From: Lepidurus packardi | Lineage: Eukaryota; Arthropoda; Branchiopoda; Notostraca; Triopsidae | Direction of reading: 5' to 3' | Length of the DNA: 64,000 bases | NCBI GenBank assembly: GCA_023053545.1 | Contig: JAKZAN010000002.1 | Span: 12,892,790 to 12,956,789 of the forward strand | Part shown: positions 19,600 to 29,875 of the stretch, one piece after another | Layout of the letters: each line of letters begins with the position of its first letter | Position numbering within the stretch: position 1 is the stretch's first letter | Made by a program: the position numbers and the translations under genes | The notes under the pieces: generated by a model | The model's database searches: none | The model's input: only the letters and a program-made list of their open reading frames with translations | Told to the model about the DNA's origin: nothing

Positions 19600-21234
19600 A
19601 GCGAAACTGAATCTTGCCGAGGCATTCGCTCTCCAATCACATGGTAACTTTATAAAAACCACACCCTTTTCTTGACGTGCCCCATAAGCGTATCGAAATT
19701 ACTTGTTATATGTCTTTTGGACTTGACCCTTAAAAAATGGAGCAAAAAGGACCGGTTATGGTACTGAATGACGGTAGATACCCTTTTGAAAAAGGAAAAA
19801 AGTGTAACAGAGAAACCGAGAGTACATTATTCTTAGCGAAAGTGGTTTTCTTTCTCAGTTTATTGGCTATGAAGGTGTAGTACCCGTTTTCTCACAGTCT
19901 CCGAAAGCCAGTCTACCGTGGTTCGCTTACACCTTTTATGTAAGATATTAGTACCTTTCTGGGTTGTAGTTTTTAAAAAATTCTGACGGAATTTTGGGTT
20001 AGGAAAGTGATTGCAGCCATCGGTCTTAGTGGGTTTGTGTGTTTTTGCTCTACAACTGGATTTATAGCACTCAGGAGGCGTGACATAAGTCGAGTTGGTC
20101 ACTTTCAATGTGTAGATATGAGTAAGTGATTCGAAAAGAGAAATCAAATGTCCTTGTCAATCACAGACCATTTTGGGGAAGGTTTAAAGCGTGGGAAGTG
20201 TTTGTTCTGCTTGCGTGCGTAGCGGATTAACGGTGCAGTAGAACAAAAAAGGTCTAGGTTGTAAATGATCCGGAAAGTTATTTCGCCTTGGTACAACGTG
20301 ACCAAGTACCAAGGTGCTGTTTGTAGTTCAGTGCGATTCTTGATCGATAAAGAGGCTAGTGAGGATAATGAGATAATGATTGATAACTTTATATTTGCCT
20401 TCTGATTAAATAACTTTCTAACAGGGGTGGACAGCTTGGAGGACATTAACACATTTGATTGATATTGATATGATTCATTTAGAACCTATTTTTTATGAAC
20501 CTAGTATTGTTGTCGTGAAAGCAAAGCTTTGTATGGCACGATAGCACAGGGAAGGCAGATGTAGTCTTACATAAAAATAAACGAAATTATTTTCGAAAGC
20601 TTATTGACAGAAATGTAGGTAATATCAATGCGGAGAGTATAAAAATTTTTCCTTGTATCATTTTACCTTCAGTCACTTTAAAAAGGCTATTTAATGTCTT
20701 ACCTACACGAACTTAAGAAAAAATTGCGAATTTGGAAACGGTCATAACCAAGATATTATTGTAGTGTATTTTTTAAGGAAAACTTCATTCAAATCGAGTA
20801 CCCGGTTATGAAGTTATCTTACTTTGCCAATTTCATGCGCAGAAACCATGCGCGTTCATATACAGCCATGCAAAGCACTGAGCGCCACCTCTCGGAAGCT
20901 TGGGTGTACCGAGCTAAGCTGTATATGCGTATAAGAGATCCGTTTTGTGTGTTTCGTTTGTTCTTTTACTTGATCATTTCATTGTTAGGTGAAAGAGATA
21001 TTAAATATCCTTTAAGCAGAATCTAAGATGTTCTTTTAAGTAGTTAAATCGCTCAAATTAAGAAAAAATCAGCAAATCGAGGCTTCACGCAGTAAAGCAG
21101 TGTGTATTAATGTACCGTCTGATCGGAACAATCTTCTTTTCCAGCTTAAGCGTTATGCGGAGGAATAATAGACATTTGTTGTAAGAATTTGTTCTTGTAT
21201 TATAAAATAAGTTTAGCGTAATAGAGTTTTCTCT
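19600..21234. other. Stretch without a supported gene
   Basis: Unique AT-rich sequence between CPR-A1 and CPR-A2. Frames at 19860-20452 (minus) and 20808-21026 (plus) have no family I recognize and no splice or promoter context. Confidence 0.4.
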
Positions 21235-21822
21235 TTAATATTGAGCAGCGGCAACATAGGCGGGTTGGTAAGCTGGTTTGTAAGCGGGCTGTGCGTACAC
21301 AGCAGGGGCGACGTACGCAGCGGGTTTATAGGCGGGTTGGTAGGCGGGCTTGGCATAGGTAGCGGGAGCGTACGCCTTGTAGTCACCGGAGTACTGGACA
21401 TCAGCAACATAGCCGCTGTAGCCATCGACGTAGTAGTTGACAGTCTACGAAAAGAGCCCGATTATTAATAAAAATAGTTCAAATCAAGCCGAAAAAATGT
21501 TACCTGGCGACGACCGTCGGGGAGATCGACGAAGTAAGATCCCTTGGTGTTGTCACCGTTGCGGGCTTCTTGCTGGCCCATGTTTACGTAGCTGTAGTCA
21601 TCCTTGACGGCCCAGTCGTAGTTGTAGTATGCTGGGGCATAGGCCTCTTTGTAGGAAGGACCGTAGGCCGGGGCGGCATAGGTTTGCTTGTTGTACACAT
21701 CAACGGCGGAGGCTGCTGCGACAAAAGCGAGGACCAAGAAGACCTTTTTAGGATGAAATACAACATTTAGCCTTTACCTTCTTAGTCGTAGTTACTTTCT
21801 TTAAAGTCACGCTTACCTTCAT
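21235..21822 (-). CDS. RR-2 cuticle protein (CPR-A2)
   Basis: Exons are 21822-21817 (Met-Lys), 21743-21504 and 21444-21235, giving 151 aa. Signal core VFLVLAFVAAASA. The RR-2 domain has Y-N-Y-D-W-A-V-K-D-D, M-G-Q-Q-E-A-R-N-G-D-N-T-K-G-S-Y and L-P-D-G-R-R-Q. The C-terminal exon is longer than in A1 and A3, adding A-A-Y-V-A-P-A-V-Y-A-Q and ending A-A-A-Q-Y. TATA-like TATAAAAA lies at 21921-21914. This gene supplies the empty-site reference for the MITE at 5956. Confidence 0.93.
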
Positions 21823-22005
21823 GTTTGGGTTTGAAAGGATTTTCTTTGCTTGAAAGTTGCTTGCTGGGTGAAGCTAGAAGCTCAAGTGTGATAGTTTCAG
21901 ACTGGACCTTCCATTTTTATAGGAAGGGGAAAGGGTCTCGGTGACATTCGCTCCATAGCACTTAAGGTTTCACAACATAACCACACCCGGTTTTCTAATT
22001 TTTAT

Positions 22006-22188
22006 TTGGAGCGCTTAAAGGATATCGCGAATATCACGTTTTTTCTCCCCGTCCTGAGCAAGTGTGACTTCATACAACGTTCCGTTGTCATCTGGAACAA
22101 TCTACCAGCGGAAGTGATCCCCCATGTACCCTCAGTTCAATTCCTTCAAGGGGAAGTACCATCGGTTTTTGACGGCTTGAACCAGTAG
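22006..22188 (+). mobile_element. Non-LTR retrotransposon fragment (C-terminal tail)
   Basis: The open frame contains R-S-V-V-I-W-N-N-L-P-A-E-V-I followed by P-S-V-Q-F. This resembles the common end of CR1/jockey-type reverse transcriptases (R-x-x-x-x-W-N-x-L-P-x-E-V ... P-S-x-x-x-F). Only about 60 codons remain; no reverse transcriptase core is in reach. Confidence 0.5.
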
Positions 22189-22985
22189 CACTGGACATGA
22201 TGATGATTACCGGGACTATCATCCACAGCGAAGGTGCCGTGAATTTAGTTAAAAAAAAAAAAATTCCAAGAGTTGAGAATAAGATTCTGATTTGAGATGA
22301 TTTCGTTTCATCTCTTCGCATTGTTTCAGATTTTCTAAATCAATCTGTATCATTCATATGATTCGTATTATATCAGTCTCATAACCGAGCTTCCGGTTTC
22401 GTTAAGTCGAATTTCTCGAGTTTCTCTTTAATAAGTCTTAGAATCATTTCGCGGTTTAATGAATCCACATCCTTCCTTGTGTTGATAGCATATGCTTATG
22501 CGTATGCTTGTGCTTAAGCATGTAATAATTGTAAGAAAGTTCAAGACTCTAAATTAATTACAATAATCTGACTAACGTGAATTTATATAACGAATAAAAG
22601 TCTTCGCACCGTTCATTTCTGTGAGCACTTGATACAGTTTTTTATCTTCGTAAACGGCCTTTTAATTAATTTTTTTTTAATTTAAATTTCAATAGTAAAT
22701 TTCTGCCTATTTTTACTTTATTATTGGAAAATATCACAATTTTTACAATTTTGGTTTAAACCAAACAGTCCATCTTGGTATACATATGTAGATAATACAA
22801 GTTTCCAAGTTTCACCCAACATACTAATACGAATATGTTGTAAACTTAAACTCGATTGCTTTTACAGAGAAAAATCGCCTAGTCTTATTGCCATGGACGA
22901 CATTGGTTGCAAAGGGTGCCTAAAGAAATGATACAATTTTTTAGTTCAAATTTCGTTCTGAAAACGTTTCAACCGTTTATACCTT

Positions 22986-23223
22986 CTATCTGTTGCCGCG
23001 GACATTAGTAGTCGCCGGTTGAGGACTGTAGGTTCCTTCCAAGCCGTCCAAGATACTTCTAAGAAAGATCTTAGAAAATTCGAAGATCGGATTGCCGGGT
23101 GGGAAGATTGGTTTGCCCTCGGCGTTTACTGCGGAAGCAACGGCTACGATCAAAAGAACCAAGAGGAGGACCTATTAAACAAAATTAGATTTCAACCTTT
23201 TGAAAGTACTTCGTTACCTTCAT
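22986..23223 (-). CDS. Family II secreted peptide with helix-like C-terminus
   Basis: Exons are 23223-23218 (Met-Lys) and 23171-22986, giving 63 aa. Signal core VLLLVLLIVAVASA; mature part G-K-P-I-F-P-P-G-N-P then F-S-K-I-F-L-R-S-I-L-D-G-L-E-G, a likely amphipathic helix, and S-P-Q-P ending R-G-N-R. The L-D-G-L-E and S-P-Q-P pieces align with 17711-18036, whose E-P-Q-E-S-N part is missing here. It is the positional partner of that gene in the duplicated block. TATAAAAG is at 23322-23315; the kB-like site is decayed. Confidence 0.7.
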
Positions 23224-24029
23224 TGTTCAAGGAATAGGTGGGCTTCTGTGTTTTCAAGTTTACTTGGATGGAAGTTGGAAGCTGTTGTGTGATCCTTAGT
23301 TGCGTGTGGTGGAGCTTTTATACAGGACGGTTGGGTTCAGTTGGTACAAAAACGCCGGCTCGTATTTAGTTTTTGTTTATGTTTTTTCTAGCTCGGTCTG
23401 GTAGAGTGCTGGAAGGCCTGGGTTTTCTCCAGCTTCTTCGAATCAGGAACGGGACTGGGTTTTCTCCAGGGTTCTTCGAATCAGGAATGGGATTCTCGAT
23501 CCACGTATTCCCTTATCTTTGAGTTCAGCCAATTTTTTAAGCTAATACTGTATCAACCAGTTCTGGAAAAGTTTTGAAGGGGGGATGAGATCCAATACAG
23601 CTTCAAACTTCAGTAACAATCTAGCACAGAGCCTAGAAATGCAACTGGTTAAGTAAAATGGGAGAAAAGTGAAGTTTACTGTCAATTACTAGTAATGTAA
23701 TGGATTAAGTAAATACAATTAGAAGATGGTCGCAGTTAGGTAATGATAAATAAATTTTGTATTTAGAATCCACATAGCACAGATATTTGCAGTCAGGGAG
23801 AGGTAATTATTGTTCAAGTTTTTCTTTGAGTATTCGGAGAATTTGTAAGTGGGTTGGTAGGCGGGCTTGGCGTACCTGGTGATAGTTAGCTATGCAGAAG
23901 TGCCAGCATTAATTCAAATTTTCTAGAAAAGAAAGAGATCTCGGAAATATGGCAAATAAATAGTGTATTTAGTTTCAACGACGCACAAGTCACATTCAGT
24001 CCGTAAGCATTCCTTTTAAGACACGCGGT

Positions 24030-24150
24030 ATTTAATATACGGCGGGTTTGTAAGCGGGTTGGTAGGCGGGTTTGTAGGCGGGTTGGTAAGCGGGCTTGGC
24101 ATAGGTAGCGGGAGCGTACGCCTTGTAGTCACCAGAGTACTGGACATCTA
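24030..24150 (-). pseudogene. Truncated cuticle C-terminal exon
   Basis: Near-copy of the CPR-A1 last exon (tail V-Y-stop near 24035 through the D-V-Q-Y-S-G-D-Y region), cut off inside D-V-Q at the palindrome beginning 24141. The chitin-binding exon is absent. Confidence 0.75.
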
Positions 24151-24164
24151 TTTGTAGATGTCCA
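24141..24164. repeat. Fold-back palindrome at a duplication joint
   Basis: TGGACATCTA, a TTTG loop, then TAGATGTCCA: perfect 10-bp arms. The left arm is native cuticle exon sequence and the right arm is its inverted copy, immediately followed by the duplicated 22914-type sequence. Confidence 0.8.
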
Positions 24165-24228
24165 GAAGAAATGATACAATTTTTTAGTTCAAATTTCATT
24201 CTGAAAACGTTTCAACCGTTTATACCTT

Positions 24229-24466
24229 CTATCTGTTGCCGCGGACATTAGTAGTCGCCGGTTGAGGACTGTAGGTTCCTTCCAAGCCGTCCAAGATACT
24301 TCTAAGAAAGATCTTAGAAAATTCGAAAATCGGATTGCCGGGTGGGATGATTGGTTTGCCCTCGGCGTTTACTGTGGAAGCAACGGCTACGATCAAAAGA
24401 ACCAAGAGGAGGACCTATAAAACAAAATTAGATTTCAAGATTTTGAAAGTACTTCGTTACCTTCAT
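24229..24466 (-). CDS. Family II secreted peptide, near-copy of 22986-23223
   Basis: Exons are 24466-24461 (Met-Lys) and 24414-24229, giving 63 aa. It differs from the neighbour by two residues that I can see: A to T at the end of the signal core and F to I in G-K-P-I-I-P-P. The frame and both splice sites are intact. Unlike the neighbour it has a kB-like GGGGAATTTTG at 24599-24589, upstream of TATAAAAG at 24565-24558, so the promoters differ although the coding exons are recent duplicates. Confidence 0.7.
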
Positions 24467-24794
24467 TGTTCAAGGAATAGGTGGGCTTCTGTGTTTTCAA
24501 GTTTACTTGGATGGAAGCTGGAAGCTGTTGTGTGATCCTTAGTTGGATGAGCTGGCGCTTTTATACAGGATGGTTGGGTTAGAATGTGCAAAATTCCCCG
24601 CTCGCATTCATGTTAGCTGTTTCTTTGTTTCGGATCTATCTAATATTCGGCAAGTTTCCAACTACACTTTCGAATTTTAATATTTCTATAGGAATTTTCA
24701 ATGTTAATTAAATCTAATATTTTTCTTTAGTTCACTTTTACTCGTGATGAAGCTTAGACAGTTGTGCAATTTTTTATTTTCTAATATCCATTGA

Positions 24795-24845
24795 AGCTTA
24801 TTTGAGCTGGCGCTTTTATACAGGATGGTCAAAACTCCCGGCTCA
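24795..24845 (-). promoter_or_regulatory. Orphan family II promoter fragment
   Basis: TATAAAAG (about 24818-24811) with CGGGAGTTTTGACC upstream matches family II promoters but has no Met-Lys exon on its downstream side. Confidence 0.4.
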
Positions 24846-25499
24846 TGTAGTTCTTTGTATTATAGCTTGTTCCGGTAGACCTTGATTTTTGGAAGACCTT
24901 GATTTTTACTAAGCACTGGTATTATTATTCACGGTCAGATTTCTGTTTAATTATTTCAGATCGATCTAATACTCGAGAAGGTTACATAATTACACTTTAT
25001 AGTTATAATTATTCCATTGCAATTTTGAATGTTATTTAAATCTAATCTAAATTTTGTCTTTAACTGGCTTTTACTCGTGAAGCTTCGGAAGTTATCTATT
25101 TCTTTTATTTTCTAATATCGGTTAAAGCTAACATTTTTCATTAATTCATTGTTAACTTTTTCAAGCTTCGGAAGTTTTTTACGTTTTTACAGTTTATAGA
25201 TATTGAACATTACAATTTGTTGTAACGGCAAGTTAGAAGCTTAATATGTATGAGTATGACACAAACCGTCACAAATTGAAAGAAAATCTAAGAAAAATGG
25301 GAGATTTGAGAGATTGGAAGATTTAAGCAAAAAAAAACTTTCTTTAGAGATCCATAGTAACTGATATGATAGCATCTACCTTGGCGAACTTGAACTTGAC
25401 CTCCGCCTGGATTTTTCGCAAATGTTCCTCACATCATTAAATAAATTTTCAATCCACGTGTTGCCTTATATGATGAACCATAACCAGTTTCTTAAGCGT

Positions 25500-25600
25500 C
25501 AAACTACTACGTCGATGGTTCCAGCGACTATGTTGCTGAGTTTCAACGCTCCGGTGAATACATACAAGCCATCATTCACTGCGTCCTTCCGCTAATATTA
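25500..25600 (+). pseudogene. Cuticle exon relic
   Basis: The frame reads N-Y-Y-V-D-G-S-S-D-Y-V-A-E-F-Q-R-S-G-E-Y, a mutated version of the CPR-A last exon, then decays. No other exon is adjacent. Confidence 0.6.
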
Positions 25601-25969
25601 CCAAGAACTACATGATGGTAAAAAATCTAGTAAATTTATTTTTGCCAAGATGTAATTACATACATTTCCTTGTAAATAGTTGCGGAATAGGAAAATTGGG
25701 ATGAAATTTCACGTTGTACAATAGTAGCCATATTTAAAGCTAGTGGATTGTACAATTGTATTGCGGTTTTTGTATACCACGCAAGTTGTGAGTGAAACAG
25801 GTCAAAGGAAGCAGGACTACCAACTATAGTTTGTAGACAGAAGAGACATATTACAGTCAAGAAAACCTAAGAAACACAAAACTTTAGAAATTATAGTTAG
25901 TTCTTAGTCTAATAGATGGCGCTGTAGCTTCTTACTTGGGAATCCCTTATCGTTGGATCCGCGGGTTGA

Positions 25970-26226
25970 TTATAGCTTCTGACGACAACACCAAGGGTAT
26001 TGACAGGGACAAGCGACCTCCGAGTTATAGTCTCCTTGGTTGAAGAAGCCGTCCACTCCTTGGAATTCATTGTTGACGTCCCTAGCTTCTCTGTTCAACA
26101 AGTCCATTGCGGAAGCAGCGGCTACCAATACGAAAACCAAGAAGAGTAGGACCTATACCATAACGTACTAAACGTTGTATTAAGCGTTGCTTAAGTTTAA
26201 AAGAAAATACAAACGCTTACCTTCAT
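25970..26226 (-). CDS. Family I cysteine-rich short secreted peptide
   Basis: Exons are 26226-26221 (Met-Lys) and 26152-25970, giving 62 aa. Close to 2255-2508: same signal core and linker, and C-P-C-x4-C-C at the end. It has D-G for D-S, D-Y-N-S-E-V for D-H-D-S-E-I, and a different last few residues (R-Q-K-L). The Cys cluster is unchanged in three genomic copies. Confidence 0.75.
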
Positions 26227-26309
26227 TGTTGAGGAAGTGGGAATATTTCGGCTGTAAAGGAAGCAGGAAGAAGTTGTTGTGTTGTGATGGTTAAGGACCG
26301 AGATGTGAC

Positions 26310-26353
26310 TATTTATACGGGCTGGTTGGATGGGTTGATTTGGGGAAATTCCC
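26310..26353 (-). promoter_or_regulatory. TATA box and kB-like site of 25970-26226
   Basis: On the minus strand, TATAAATA is at 26317-26310 and GGGAATTTCCCC at 26353-26342. Confidence 0.6.
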
Positions 26354-27070
26354 AGCACGTCTAACAAGTAACTGGTTAGAATACCAGGCTAAAATAATCT
26401 TGGGTTTCCCTAGAATAATTGTTTGTTCTTAGAACTGTTTCTAACGTACGTTTCTTAGATTTTCATTAGGCTTTTTGTGTTATGTACATGAAGGCTATCT
26501 AAAATTTCGTTGTTGCCTGGGGTACGCTTCGGTTCATGGGGTACGCTTCCTTCCTAACGGAATGGCGCGTTCCCGCAATAATGAAAAATTAAGGTTAGCC
26601 CATATCGGAGGATCCTCCTATACCCGGCAACTCGTAGCACAATAGCTGGCTGGTCTTGAATTCGAACTCGGCGGCTTTTTTTAAAGGGATAGTACCTTTT
26701 TTACCCTACTAAAAACTTTGTAAATTTTTAATAAAATGGTAAGAATAACTCTAAAACAGAATCTGAAGGTAATTCGTTTTTTAAAAGTTTAACATATTTG
26801 TAAATAATACATGCTACACGGCATTGTAATGAGTTACAACACTATATTTAAGTATATTTTCTGTAATGTAAATTTAGTTTCTTTGTGCAATATACAGTTT
26901 TACAAGCTTGGTAAAAGTTCAATGACTGTATTCAATAGTAATTATTCATGATTTGATAGATATCGTACATGATAGGATTTAAAAAAAAAGTATTGAGAAG
27001 GATTCGAAGAAGGACAAAAGTTTCCAAGGAAGCAATCGTGTCTGTAGAATTTTGACGTAATGAAATGTAA

Positions 27071-27569
27071 AATACCTTGAAGTGCAAGAACTGGATCTTA
27101 CAAGCCAACCATCACTCTCGTGGGTTTTACGAGTTGGGAGGTGAAGTGTCGTTAATAGTGGACCTATATTTCTATACTTTAGAGGGTAGAGGCGCAAGGA
27201 ATCCATGTATTGAGGCTAACGGGTTTTCCTTAGGAAAAACCCAGCTTTTCCGGGTTTTTACGCCTTGAAATTTGCTTAAGGCGCTCCCGTATACCTTAGC
27301 TTAGGGTTGCGAAACAGTTACAGATGGCACTGCTGGTTGTTACTCTTTGGCGAAACCTTACATAAGATATACAAACCGAAATACTTTGGTTATGTAAAGT
27401 TTCATGCGAAGAGTTGCGAACGTTTTTTGCTATTAAAGGAAGCAATAATTAATCAATGAATAAAGGATCAATAGGTTACGGTAAATAAATATTGTATTTT
27501 TTTAAAATCTAGCGTAGCACACATCTTTAGAAGGTCCGGAACGTAAACATCTTAGTCACAAGTTGTTAT
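27071..27569. other. Stretch without a supported gene
   Basis: 27282-27420 resembles 29341-29440 (shared cataccttagctta-type and agatggcactg words), a short dispersed repeat of unknown nature. Otherwise nothing seen. Confidence 0.4.
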
Positions 27570-28272
27570 TTAATAGACGGCGGGTTTGTAAGCGGGTTGG
27601 TAGGCGGGTTGGTAAGCGGGCTTGGTATAGGTAGTGGGAGCGTACGCCTTGTAATCACCGGAGTACTGGACATCAGCAACGTAGCCGCTGTAACCATCGA
27701 CGACGTAGTTGACAGTCTACGAAAAGTGAGCGATTGTTAATAAAAAATAGTTCCAATCAAGCCGGAAAATGTTACCTGGCGACGACCGTCGGGAAGGTCG
27801 ACGAAGTAAGATCCCTTGGTGTTGTCACCACTGCGGCTCTCTTGTTGGCCCATGTTCACGTAGGTGTAGTCATCCTTGACGGCCCAGTCGAAGTTGTAGT
27901 AAGCGGGTGCGTAGGATTCCTTGTAGGCCGGAGCAGAGTAACCGGGAGCGCTGTATGAGGGCTTGTTGTACACGTTGACGGCAGAGGCAGCGGCGGCCAA
28001 AGCGAGAACCAAAAGGACCTGCGCGGATTGTCAACAACAAAAATGAATGCTTTTATTTAATAACGTCCTCAAATCTTCTCATAAAATAATAACACAAAAT
28101 TAATGTAAAAATGGACTTGAAATATTCACAATGAAGTACATTAAATATTACTCTTAATTTCTGTTAAATTAGTATTGAAAATACGATTCAGAAAGTGTTA
28201 CTCTTTTTGTAACTAACCAATAAAATGACGAATTAGATCATTTGTGTCTAGTTTAAGGGAATTTACCTTCAT
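27570..28272 (-). CDS. RR-2 cuticle protein (CPR-A3)
   Basis: Exons are 28272-28267 (Met-Lys), 28018-27776 and 27716-27570, giving 131 aa. It is closest to CPR-A1: same length and exon sizes, Y-N-F-D-W-A-V-K-D-D, M-G-Q-Q-E-S-R-S-G-D-N, V-V-D-G-Y-S-G-Y and tail A-Y-K-P-A-V-Y. Intron 1 is long for this window (about 250 bp). TATATAAA lies at 28350-28343. No kB-like site. Confidence 0.93.
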
Positions 28273-28351
28273 GATTGATTGGAAGTTGCTTGTGAACTGG
28301 AGCTAGAAGCTGTTGTGTGATGTTCCAAATGGAGAGCCATGATTTATATAC

Positions 28352-29875
28352 GCATTGGAGAGAATATCAAAAGTATTGACTCGTTATACCAGGTACCACA
28401 CCCATGGTATATCGTGTAATACATGCGTATTTTTTTACTTGCACTTGACCTTTTAAGGGCGGTTTGAAGTAAAAACGCTAGAAGGTGTGTTTGACCACCA
28501 AAAAAAAACTCTTTTGTTTCAGTTACTCGAGAGAAAGTAGTTTGGACGTGGAACGTCGTTACACCGTTGCCTTTCTGAAATGTAGTCTGGCGTGTCGGGA
28601 TTTGTGGTTGAGTGTACTTTTTCTGGCCTTTTCTACACAAGGCTCACCAATGAAAGCAAAAAGGTAAAGAAAGCGAAAGTGTTTTTAAACGGTTTGAAAA
28701 GCGGTTATTATTATAAAAAACAAATGAAGTCAAAATCTTGAAATCTTAAGCCACAGATTTAGCACGCCAAAACCTGTTCATAGTATACCATTATATACCA
28801 TGTAAATTAGTTATAAATTATACGATCTATGACATATGTACAGTTTTGGACATTATGTGCTCTCTTTCTTAGTATATTAGTGGCTAATTATACAATTTTG
28901 AGAATTTTAGAGAATTTTGATAACTTTAATCATTTGAATTTAATATTGAAAATTCAACTTCGCTTTAGCTCCAGAACAAACTAAACTCTCCTTCGTTTCG
29001 TTCTTTCGTTCAAATCCTTTCGTCCATCACCTTACGATGTCATTTTAACCTTTCGAACCTAGTTCAGTGACCAAACATATTCAATTGTATGTATACTACG
29101 AGTTGGAACTTTAGATACCCAGTATGTTACGTGGTATTGCTTTCAGATCAATGTTGCAGTCGGCCGCCGTAAGAAAAGCACAGATTCCAAACTTTCGATG
29201 ATCCCATCTCTTTCCGGAAGAAAGGGGCACCTTAACAGTTAACATTCTCAAATGGTCATAATGTAAACTTCTGTTGTAGTTTTCCTGTTACACAAATCTT
29301 TTCAGCACGAAAATACAGTTCAAAGAACAATGCTAGTCTTAAGGCTCCCGCATACCTTAGCTTAGTGATACGAAATAATCATAGATGGCACTGATGTTTG
29401 TTATTGCCTTGCGAAAGTCGTTACGGGTCTTTAAGTCTTGCCCTAACTTTCGGGTTCAAAAACTGATCAGCATCACGATTAGGATATACAATACATACCG
29501 TGTGAATCTGCATACAATGCAGGTCTACATACAATAGCAATTCATACATTGTAAAAACTTGTTTTGTAAAAATTAATGCCAACGCGAGAATTCGCTATAT
29601 GTCTTATGAAGCACAAGAAACCAATCCCTTTAATATTTATAATATAAGCCATAATATTATTCATCGTTAGCTTATACTAATTATTTATTGCCAATTTCTA
29701 GTAATCCCAATGTTTTAGATGCCCGTGGAATGCGCAAGCACATCTTGAATTCCGATACACCAATATGGAAGAAGAAAAGACTTTGTCTTCAGTATATCTA
29801 AGGAAACTTACCATTTGGATCGTTCCAGTCTCAAACCCGTAGTTGACGGGGACGGTCAATACATTACATCTAAAC
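28352..29875. other. Stretch without a supported gene
   Basis: Boundary between the peptide/cuticle cluster and the P450/cuticle array. AT-rich, with the dispersed repeat at 29341-29440. Some upstream P450-type sequence appears from about 29720 (a cttcagtatatctaagg promoter-like stretch near 29788). Confidence 0.45.

Larger units (their letters stand above)
22555..24150. repeat. Tandem-duplicated block, copy 2
   Basis: Copy of 17220-18960. Its right end is the truncated cuticle exon at about 24030-24147. A further duplication of 22914-23290 follows at 24165-24560, joined through the palindrome at 24141-24164. Confidence 0.8.
25610..27070. repeat. Third copy of the family I segment
   Basis: Same orientation as the left inverted arm: it matches about 1900-3430, including the family I gene, the downstream block with ggtacgcttcggttcatgg (26521-26539) and the 3180-3420 sequence. 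More diverged than the two inverted arms are from each other. Confidence 0.75.

Noticed and set aside
19860-20452. Two adjoining minus-strand frames between CPR-A1 and CPR-A2
   Set aside because: No motif, splice signal or promoter; likely chance frames.
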